Below, in pieces: positions 14,365 to 20,467 of a DNA stretch of 20,467 nt. The position numbers and the translations under genes were made by a program. Origin of the DNA: Rhodospirillales bacterium (GTDB lineage: Bacteria; Pseudomonadota; Alphaproteobacteria; Rhodospirillales; Casp-alpha2); NCBI GenBank assembly GCA_028282185.1, contig JANQIJ010000269.1:1-20467 (forward strand). The letters run 5' to 3'. Position 1 is the first letter of the stretch. Each line of letters opens with the position of its first letter. A model generated the notes under the pieces. That model was not told where the DNA came from and searched no databases. It saw nothing but the letters and a program-made list of their open reading frames with translations.

Positions 14365-15930
14365 CTACAGCGTGGACCGGTTGAGAAATTCCTGGCCAAT
14401 CCGACAGCGGACGGGGAAGTCCTGAAGTCCGAGCAGCGTGCCCCGGTCGGCCGTCATTTGCTTGAACGCGGCTTGCCGCGCGTCCTCCTCGGCCGAATAG
14501 GATGCCCGACCGTCCAGCCGGTCCATTATTTCGACGACCACCTCTTCAATCTCCTCGGCCGTGTTGTTGATCCATTCGAGGTTGAGTGCGTTGCGGAAGA
14601 TTCCGCTCGATCCGGCGCCGGCGGGGTCCACGGACATGGCCTCGCCAAGGGGCAGTTCCGCGCCCGTTGACCGCGATCGCAGGCGTTTTGGAACGAACAG
14701 GTTCCGCGGCCCGAAGAATACGGTCCCCGTGGGCAGGTAGTTGGTTTGAACGAAGGGCCGGCCGAAGGCGTCGGCCATGTGATAGAGCCCGGACGAGGTG
14801 CCGATGAAGAAGCGGCAGGTTGCGCAAAGGAAAAGGTCCATCCAGTCGGATTTGATTTCCGAGCGCGCATAATCGACGGCGCCGTCGATTCCTTCCAGCG
14901 GCCGCATGGACGGGTCGCCCATGCGTATCACCCGGCCGCCACGTGCGGTGATTGTCCGGATTGCCCGATGGTAGTCGGCAATCGCCGCCTGGCGACAGGG
15001 GTCCTCGCCCTTGAATCCGCCTTCGCGCACATGCAGGCAGACGAACCAATCGTTCTCACCGATGCCCAGCCTCGCCAGGTTGGCCCGGCCTTCCTCTTGA
15101 TGCCGGTCCGTCAAGGTAAAGAAGGGCGGGCGCCCTTCCGCCTCCCATCGCGCCTGGGTCAAGGCCAGCGCCGAATGGGAATGGGGGATCAGTTTTCCGT
15201 CCGCCTCCAAGGCGTCGGCGACGAGGAACATTTCCGGCGCAATGGACATCAAGCGGGCCGCCTCGGTCGGGTCCTCGACAATGTCGATATAAGTTTTCCA
15301 ATAGTCCAGGAGCGCCGGATTGGCGGCGTGGCGCGCCTTCAAGCCGGGCGGTAACGGCAGGACCAAGGGTGGCGCATCGTTCAAACCGAGGATGCGGGCG
15401 CGCACATGGGGTTCGATCTGCGCGCCGTTGCCGATGGTCCGGATGAAGGCCGTCGGCGAGATCAGGCGGAACCCGTATCGGTCCAACCCCTTGTCGCGGA
15501 AAACCTGCTCGCGTTTCAGGAAACCCTCGACGAAAAGCGCGTTCGAGGCCCGCGTGTCGCCGAGCCGATAAAGCGACCGGCTGATCGGGTCAAGGTGCTG
15601 GTAGGCGCGGGGGTGCCGGTGGGTGACGCGGTCGCCGATGCGCAACATGGCGTGCCGTAGGCGGTCGGCTCGGGCGCGGTCGAACGCCGGGCCTTCCACT
15701 TCACCCGTGATGTCCCGGTGAAGCCGTTCCAGGCACCAGACGGACGGCCATAGCATTGGCAGCTTGCATAGATCGACGATCAGGCGCGAAATGATGGTTT
15801 TGAATACCGGCGTCAGGGCTCGTCGCGTGATGTAGTAGCCCGATACCGCCAGCGCCGCCAGCGCCGCCACCGTGTCGTTCTTCTTGACGATGCGTTTGGC
15901 TTGGATGGTGAGGGAGAGACGGGCGTTCAT
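14365..15930 (-). CDS. TIGR04372-like putative glycosyltransferase (second, longer copy)
   Basis: This 521-residue protein starts at the ATG at 15930, 13 nt after the RmlD-like gene's stop; an upstream in-frame ATG at 16056 would overlap that gene and adds no recognisable sequence. A hydrophobic N-terminal region (20-65) suggests membrane association. A helical, TPR-like stretch follows (about 85-150). The C-terminal part shows the fullest family pattern: CLHVREGGF (298-306), DYHRAIRTITARGGRVIRMG (319-338), AVDYARSEIKSDW (351-363) and CRFFIGTSSGL (372-382), ending in RPFVQTNYLP. The protein at 4533-5798 shares the RMG, DYA and CRFF-G-S/T-S-G blocks but is otherwise divergent, so the two probably add different residues. 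Reaction and linkage are unknown. Confidence 0.8.
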   Translation of the reverse strand: MNARLSLTIQAKRIVKKNDTVAALAALAVSGYYITRRALTPVFKTIISRLIVDLCKLPMLWPSVWCLERLHRDITGEVEGPAFDRARADRLRHAMLRIGDRVTHRHPRAYQHLDPISRSLYRLGDTRASNALFVEGFLKREQVFRDKGLDRYGFRLISPTAFIRTIGNGAQIEPHVRARILGLNDAPPLVLPLPPGLKARHAANPALLDYWKTYIDIVEDPTEAARLMSIAPEMFLVADALEADGKLIPHSHSALALTQARWEAEGRPPFFTLTDRHQEEGRANLARLGIGENDWFVCLHVREGGFKGEDPCRQAAIADYHRAIRTITARGGRVIRMGDPSMRPLEGIDGAVDYARSEIKSDWMDLFLCATCRFFIGTSSGLYHMADAFGRPFVQTNYLPTGTVFFGPRNLFVPKRLRSRSTGAELPLGEAMSVDPAGAGSSGIFRNALNLEWINNTAEEIEEVVVEIMDRLDGRASYSAEEDARQAAFKQMTADRGTLLGLQDFPVRCRIGQEFLNRSTL

Positions 15931-15943
15931 GGTTGGTCGGGGA

Positions 15944-16864
15944 TCAGTCGTGACGCGAAGTTCGCTGGGCGGGGGCGTTCTGTCCGGCGTGGGCGCTCCT
16001 GGCGAAGGCGGCAATGACGCTTTCTGGATCGGCCGGCACGAAACCGCATTTCTCATAGGCCTTGGTCGAGACCAGGGACGTGTCGAGCGGCCGTGGCTCC
16101 CAGTCCGCCAGATCGAGAATGCTCTTCAGGACGAGGGGCGGCGCCCGGTCTTCGGCGTCGAGGGCGTCGAGCAGTGATTTGAGCAATGACCAATGGGTCG
16201 CTGATTCCGGGCCGCCGGTATGAAAGACGCCCCGGGTATCGTTTTCGACCAGGGCCGTCACGAGGGTCGCCAGGTCATCCACATCGATGGGGCAGAACCG
16301 CGTGTCGTGGGCGCAAACGATCTCGTGTCCCTCCGTGACGGCCTGGAGCCAGTCGTCCAGCATCGTGCCGGCGCCGGGGGCCGCGCCGTAGACGCGGGCC
16401 GGGCGCAGGATCAGGAAGTCGTCGGTGCGCTCGCGCAGATAGCGTTCGACCTCGGCTTTCTGTTTGCCGTACTCCATGACCGGTTTAACCGGATCGTCCT
16501 CCACGTAGTTACCCTTCTCGCCGTCGAACACGCCGTCCGAAGAAAAAAACACGGGCATGATGCCGCGCGCCAAAAGCGCGTCGATGACCCGCTTGTTGGC
16601 CGCGACATTGACTTGGCGCGTGGCTTCCGGGTCCGTGGCGCATTGCCGCGTGTCCGAATTGGCGAATAGAAGCAGCGCGTGGCTGGCGGGACCGGCCTGG
16701 TCCAGCACGGTCGCCGGATCGGCCGTCAGGGCGTCGTATCTGATACCCCCTTCGACCGGCCGCGAACGGAATGTGCAGACCGCCCGGTCACGGCCCAGCC
16801 GTCTGGCGAGGGCGCGGCCGATAAGGCCGCTGCCGCCGAAAAGCACCATTCGTTTGCTCATCAT
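15944..16864 (-). CDS. RmlD-like SDR (dTDP-4-dehydrorhamnose reductase family)
   Basis: The 306-residue sugar-nucleotide reductase-like SDR has a Rossmann motif FGGSGLIG (9-16), the serine strand FFSSDGVFDG (106-115), the catalytic pair in EYGKQK (Tyr132, Lys136) and ILRPARVYG (152-160). The pattern S-S/T-D-x-V-F-D-G followed by E-x-D-x-x-x-P-x-x-x-Y-G is characteristic of RmlD-type reductases that reduce 4-keto-6-deoxysugars. RmlA, B and C partners are not in this window, so the substrate may be another keto sugar. Two consecutive ATGs (16864, 16861) could serve; neither has a strong Shine-Dalgarno. It sits 23 nt after the epimerase gene. Unlike the SDR at 9642-10529, its catalytic residues are intact. 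Confidence 0.83.
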   Translation of the reverse strand: MMSKRMVLFGGSGLIGRALARRLGRDRAVCTFRSRPVEGGIRYDALTADPATVLDQAGPASHALLLFANSDTRQCATDPEATRQVNVAANKRVIDALLARGIMPVFFSSDGVFDGEKGNYVEDDPVKPVMEYGKQKAEVERYLRERTDDFLILRPARVYGAAPGAGTMLDDWLQAVTEGHEIVCAHDTRFCPIDVDDLATLVTALVENDTRGVFHTGGPESATHWSLLKSLLDALDAEDRAPPLVLKSILDLADWEPRPLDTSLVSTKAYEKCGFVPADPESVIAAFARSAHAGQNAPAQRTSRHD

Positions 16865-16887
16865 GAAGTCCGTCGGCCTTAAGGTTC

Positions 16888-17907
16888 CTATCGGCTGTCC
16901 GTCGGACCGGCCGTCGGCGTCATGTGACGGAACCAGGCGCGGGTGGCTTCCTGAATGCTATCCGGGTCCCAAAGCGGGGCGTCCCGCCAATTGTCGATCT
17001 CCTTAACCATGCGGGCGACGCCTTCCTCGAACGGTATCGTCGGCCGCCAGTCCAGTTCCGTCGTGATCTTGGTGATGTCCGCCCAAGTGCAATCCGGTTC
17101 GCCCGGGCGCTTGGGAATGTACACGACCTCTCCTTCGAGGAGCTCAACCAATCGGTTCACGCTTTGCGGATTCCCGGCGCCGAGGTTGTAGATTTCGCCG
17201 ACGCGGTCCGTCTCGGCGGCCGCCAGGAACGCCCGCGCCACGTCGGTGACGTAAAGGAAGTCACGTCCCTGCGTGCCGTCGCCGACCACGGTGAACGGTT
17301 TGCCGGCCAACTTCTGTTTGAAGAACACGCCAAAAACGGCGCCGTAGGCGCCGGTGGTGCGAACACGGGTGCCGTAGGCGTTGAAGATGCGGATCGAATT
17401 CACCGGCAGACCATAGACTTTGAGCCAATGCATCGCCGCCTGCTCGCCCTGATACTTTGAAAGAGCATACGGGTACTTGGGGTCAATCGGATGATCCTCG
17501 GCCGTCGGCACGTCGGCCAAGCCGTAACATGACGAAGACGCCGCATAGACGAACTTAGTGGCGCCCGCGGCGCGGGCACACTCAAGAACCTTGACCGTAC
17601 CCTGCGCGTTGATGTCCATGTAGGCCAGGGGCTGCTCGATGGACGGTACAATGTCGCCGATGCCGGCGAAGTGAAAAACGTACTTGGCGTTACGGAAGGC
17701 CGTCGCTTCCGGCGTCAGGTCGCGGATGTCTCTGCGCTCGACGTCAAGTTCGGCGGCGCCCTCCAGGTGGGCCAGGTTGCGTTCGTGGCCGCCCGTGAAG
17801 TCGTCGATCACGCGGACGGCGAAGCCATGCTGCAGCAACAGGTCGACCATGTGGCTGCCGATGAAGCCGGCACCGCCGGTGACCACGGCGATGGGTTTCT
17901 CGGTCAT
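16888..17907 (-). CDS. NAD-dependent nucleotide-sugar epimerase (GalE/WbpP-like extended SDR)
   Basis: This is a 339-residue extended SDR with all expected elements: VVTGGAGFIGSH (8-19), acidic Asp35-Asp36 after strand 2 (NAD preference), FHFAGIGDI (78-86), YAASSSCYG (121-129), catalytic Tyr147-x-x-x-Lys151 in PYALSKYQ, and RIFNAYGTRV followed by VVGDGTQGRDFLYVTDVA. This layout is typical of UDP-hexose 4-epimerases and related epimerases of polysaccharide loci. The ATG at 17907 overlaps the previous gene's stop as ATGA. It probably supplies an epimerised NDP-sugar for the glycosyltransferases; the exact sugar cannot be told from sequence. Confidence 0.87.
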   Translation of the reverse strand: MTEKPIAVVTGGAGFIGSHMVDLLLQHGFAVRVIDDFTGGHERNLAHLEGAAELDVERRDIRDLTPEATAFRNAKYVFHFAGIGDIVPSIEQPLAYMDINAQGTVKVLECARAAGATKFVYAASSSCYGLADVPTAEDHPIDPKYPYALSKYQGEQAAMHWLKVYGLPVNSIRIFNAYGTRVRTTGAYGAVFGVFFKQKLAGKPFTVVGDGTQGRDFLYVTDVARAFLAAAETDRVGEIYNLGAGNPQSVNRLVELLEGEVVYIPKRPGEPDCTWADITKITTELDWRPTIPFEEGVARMVKEIDNWRDAPLWDPDSIQEATRAWFRHMTPTAGPTDSR

Positions 17908-18914
17908 GCGGCGTTAAGCGCCTTCATGCGGCGGACATTGAAGTAGCGGTCGTCGTCCATGCTGTCGGGCAGGCGGCCCTTGCGGAAGGCGTCGCAGAGG
18001 CTGCGCACCGCGTCCTCGATGGAGTACTTGGGCTCGAAGCCCAGGGCGCGGCCAATCTTGTCCGAGTTCACGTGATAGGAGCGGATGTCGTCCGTCGGCG
18101 TGGTGACGATATCGATGGCGCCCTTTTCCGGGAACTCTTCTTCGACGACCTTCTTCACGATCTCGGCCAACTGCATGATGCTCATGTTCTGGTAGGCGAC
18201 GTTGAAGATCTCGCCGGCGATCTTCTCTCCGGGCAGGGTCAACAGCATCTCGTAACAGTCGCACATGTCTTGGACGTGCAGATTGGGCCGTTTTTGGGAA
18301 CCGCCGAAGACGGTGATCTTGCCGTTGGTCACCGCATGATTGGTCAGGATATTGACCGACAGGTCGAGGCGTTGGCGCGGCGCGTAGCCGCAGAGTGTTG
18401 CGGGGCGGATGGTAACGCAGACGAAATCGTCGGATTGGTGCTTGAACAGCTGCGGTTCGCACATCCCCTTGTACTTATTGTAAAGCGTCAGCGGCACCAG
18501 CGGGTGGTCCTCGGTGACATTGGGCTCTTCGGACACGCCATAGACCGAGGAGGAAGAGCAATACACGAAGCGGCGGATGCCGGCTTCTTTCGCCGCAACG
18601 ACCATGGGTTCGAAGGCGTCCAGGTTGACTGACGTCGACAGGCCTTCGTCCAATTCAAAACTGGCGTCATTGGAAATGCAGGCCAGGCTAATCACGGCAT
18701 CCATGTCCGTGAGCGCCGCGCGCAGCGACGCCGTGTCCCTGATGTCGCCCTCGATCACGCGCAGATTGGGGTTGTTCTTTGGCAGGAAATCGTCGCCGTA
18801 ATACATGATGTCGTAGACGGTGATGTTGTAACCGCGCTCCAGAAGCTGTGGCGTCAACAGGCTGCCGACATAGCCGGCACCACCGGTAATCAGGACGTTC
18901 TTCAGGTTTGTCAT
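17904..18914 (-). CDS. NAD-dependent epimerase/dehydratase family SDR
   Basis: The 336-residue extended SDR has the Rossmann motif ITGGAGYVGS (9-18), Asp35 after strand 2 (VYDIMYYGDD), YCSSSSVYG (118-126), and catalytic Tyr145-x-x-x-Lys149 in LYNKYKG. The substrate side is less GalE-like (for example ISLACISNDASFELDE, 75-90, and RPATLCGYAPRQR), as in SDRs of glycan loci of unknown specificity. GGAAAG lies 5 nt before the ATG at 18914, the best ribosome-binding site in this half of the window. Its end is coupled by ATGA to the next epimerase gene, so the two enzymes probably act consecutively on the same sugar nucleotide (inference). Confidence 0.85.
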   Translation of the reverse strand: MTNLKNVLITGGAGYVGSLLTPQLLERGYNITVYDIMYYGDDFLPKNNPNLRVIEGDIRDTASLRAALTDMDAVISLACISNDASFELDEGLSTSVNLDAFEPMVVAAKEAGIRRFVYCSSSSVYGVSEEPNVTEDHPLVPLTLYNKYKGMCEPQLFKHQSDDFVCVTIRPATLCGYAPRQRLDLSVNILTNHAVTNGKITVFGGSQKRPNLHVQDMCDCYEMLLTLPGEKIAGEIFNVAYQNMSIMQLAEIVKKVVEEEFPEKGAIDIVTTPTDDIRSYHVNSDKIGRALGFEPKYSIEDAVRSLCDAFRKGRLPDSMDDDRYFNVRRMKALNAA

Positions 18915-18969
18915 GGCATCTTTCCAACAACAGATTTGGGTTGTGTAATCATGGGCCTTGCCGTCGCCG

Positions 18970-20467
18970 TCACAGTTGGCCCAGGCTGACCAGGTTGCGG
19001 AACTCCTCGTTCGCTTCCTGGAGGTCTTCGAAAGTTCCCTCGGCGAACACCGAGCCGTCTTTCAGGAAATAGATGTGGTCACAATCGCGCACCGTGCTCA
19101 GGCGGTGGGCGATGACGACCAGGGTCTTCTTGCCGCGGAGCGCGTTAAGGACCCGGGATATGCGGGTTTCCGTTTCCACGTCGAGGGACGAGGTCGCCTC
19201 GTCGAACACCAAGGTATCTGGGTCGCCATAGAGCGCGCGGGCAATGGCGACACGTTGAATTTGCCCGCCGGAAAGGCGCACGCCGCTCTGGCCAACCAAG
19301 GCGTCCAGACCCTCCGGCAGGCCGTCGACGAACTCAAGAAGCTGGGCGCCGGACAGCGCCTTGCGCACCCGGGCCTCGTCAATTTCTTCCAGGGGCGCGC
19401 TGAACGCGACATTGCGGCGCACGCTGTCGTCCAGGATGAAGGGGTTCTGCGGCACGTAGCCGATCGATCGCTCGGCTGCGGACAAACTCGGATTGAGCGG
19501 ATGTTCATCAATCAGGATGGTGCCTGAAAAGGGTTGGCCCAGGCCCAGGAGAAGTCGGATCAGCGTCGACTTGCCGGCGCCCGACGGCCCAATGATCCCG
19601 ACCGTGCGACCGCGCGGAATGGTGATGCTGACGTTGTCCAAGGCATGGCCGCTGCGTCCATACTTGAAGCTGACCCTGTTGAAGCGGATCGACTCGCGGA
19701 AGGTGACTTTGCGGTGCCGGCGCGCTTCTTCCAGGCCGGGGGCAGGCGCACTGAGAGTGTCGGGACCGAAATCGGCGACATCTTCCAAAAGCTCGGCGAT
19801 GGCCGGGCCGACGGCCCGGAGTTTGTTCACGTGGTTGGTGATCCGCGCCGTTGCCGGCAGGAAGCGCAGCGCCGCGACCGCAAAAAGGGCGATGGTGGGA
19901 ACGATGTTGCCGGGCTGCTCGGACTGGATCAGCACGGCGACGACGATAAAGATATACAGCCCGGCGATAAGTTCGAACAGCACGATGGGCATGTCGCTGA
20001 AAAGATTATGCCTGACCACGACCTTCTTTTGTTCATCCAAGAGCCGCCGGAAATCTCCCAGGTAGTGGGATTCGCAGGCGGCGACCTTGATTTCCCGGAC
20101 GCCGGCGGTGACTTCCATGAGGTGGGTCTGCAGATTCTTGCTGACGAGTTGGCGATGGCGGGCGTTGCGCACCACCGGCCCGGTCAGCAGGCGGGTGGCG
20201 ATCAGGAAGCCGATGGTGCTCAACGACAAGGTGATCAGGGAGGCCGTGGGCGAGGCGTAGATTAGGCCGGCGATCAGACCCAGGGTCAGGACGGTGTCGC
20301 TGACGAGGCCGATGCAGGTGCTGATGGCGCCAAAGAAAACGATCTGGGACGAGCTGTGCAGTTTATGAATCAGCTCGCTGCTGTGCTTGTTGTCGTGCCA
20401 GTCAAGATTGGCGGCCACGTAGTGGGTGTACAGGCTCTCCTTGGCGTGGTTCTCGGCGTCCTTGAGC
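18970..20467 (-). CDS. ABC exporter, fused permease and ATPase (MsbA/PglK-like), N-terminus cut by the window edge
   Basis: The frame is open to the right edge and 498 residues are visible; full-length half-transporters have about 570-620, so roughly 80-120 residues are missing. The visible permease part has hydrophobic segments around residues 45-70, 75-92 and 155-180. The ATPase has Walker A GPSGAGKST (293-301), the Q-loop YVPQNPF (337-343), signature LSGGQIQRV (398-406), Walker B TLVFDEATSSLD (418-429) and the switch His in VIAHRLS. The ATPase half also resembles PglK and MsbA, which flip lipid-linked glycans or lipid A. As the first visible gene of the cluster it is the likely flippase or exporter of the product. 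Note: a GTG at 20418 is only an internal codon; reading continues upstream (LKDAENHAKESLYTHY). Confidence 0.92.
   Translation of the reverse strand, partial: LKDAENHAKESLYTHYVAANLDWHDNKHSSELIHKLHSSSQIVFFGAISTCIGLVSDTVLTLGLIAGLIYASPTASLITLSLSTIGFLIATRLLTGPVVRNARHRQLVSKNLQTHLMEVTAGVREIKVAACESHYLGDFRRLLDEQKKVVVRHNLFSDMPIVLFELIAGLYIFIVVAVLIQSEQPGNIVPTIALFAVAALRFLPATARITNHVNKLRAVGPAIAELLEDVADFGPDTLSAPAPGLEEARRHRKVTFRESIRFNRVSFKYGRSGHALDNVSITIPRGRTVGIIGPSGAGKSTLIRLLLGLGQPFSGTILIDEHPLNPSLSAAERSIGYVPQNPFILDDSVRRNVAFSAPLEEIDEARVRKALSGAQLLEFVDGLPEGLDALVGQSGVRLSGGQIQRVAIARALYGDPDTLVFDEATSSLDVETETRISRVLNALRGKKTLVVIAHRLSTVRDCDHIYFLKDGSVFAEGTFEDLQEANEEFRNLVSLGQL

Noticed and set aside
16888..18914. Two adjacent epimerase genes as a recent tandem duplication
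   Set aside because: Both are extended SDRs, but apart from the shared Rossmann and Tyr-x-x-x-Lys motifs the sequences differ throughout, so any duplication is ancient.
19534..20265. Plus-strand open frame of 243 codons opposite the ABC exporter
   Set aside because: The minus strand encodes unmistakable transmembrane and ATPase sequence; the plus frame is low-complexity Asp/Gly/Arg.
1..20467. Mobile elements, CRISPR arrays, tRNA or rRNA genes
   Set aside because: No transposase, terminal repeats, regularly spaced repeats or RNA-gene-like segments were found on reading either strand.

Overview
The window is about 20.5 kb of GC-rich DNA in which every supported gene lies on the minus strand, so transcription runs from right (20467) to left (1). 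It is a dense surface-glycan or glycoconjugate biosynthesis cluster. GC-rich coding sequence, GTG/ATG starts with ATGA overlaps, and two glycosyltransferases of the TIGR04372 type suggest an alphaproteobacterium, perhaps Rhodospirillales-like. That assignment is an inference from style, because no rRNA or housekeeping gene is present. No tRNA, rRNA, CRISPR array, insertion sequence or phage gene was seen.

Layout in transcription order: (a) an ABC exporter cut by the right edge (18970-20467); (b) three SDR-type sugar oxidoreductases/epimerases (17904-18914, 16888-17907, 15944-16864); (c) a TIGR04372-like glycosyltransferase (14365-15930); (d) a tightly packed five-gene block: a nucleotidyltransferase-PfkB kinase fusion resembling HldE with its domains reversed (12785-14338), a Gfo/Idh/MocA oxidoreductase (11823-12788), a UDP-sugar-dehydrogenase-like protein without the catalytic cysteine (10522-11826), an SDR with His-x-x-x-His where Tyr-x-x-x-Lys is expected (9642-10529), and a SAM methyltransferase (8992-9642); (e) a DegT/AHBA-synthase-like aminotransferase (7620-8834), a split transketolase (6706-7542 and 5795-6709) and a second TIGR04372-like glycosyltransferase (4533-5798); (f) after a 244-nt gap, a TylF-like methyltransferase homologue lacking the metal ligands (3536-4288), another SAM methyltransferase (2507-3532), a GT41/OGT-SPINDLY-like glycosyltransferase (980-2491) and a NodU/CmcH-type carbamoyltransferase cut by the left edge (1-938).

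A plausible joint role (inference): the transketolase pair, aminotransferase, SDRs, Gfo/Idh and UGDH-like enzymes build one or more unusual sugars; the kinase/nucleotidyltransferase activates one of them; the TIGR04372 and GT41 proteins transfer sugars; methyl- and carbamoyltransferases decorate them; and the ABC protein flips or exports the product. The most notable feature is that several enzymes keep their fold and context but have lost textbook catalytic residues. Together with the reversed kinase/nucleotidyltransferase fusion, this makes an undescribed sugar pathway a reasonable hypothesis.
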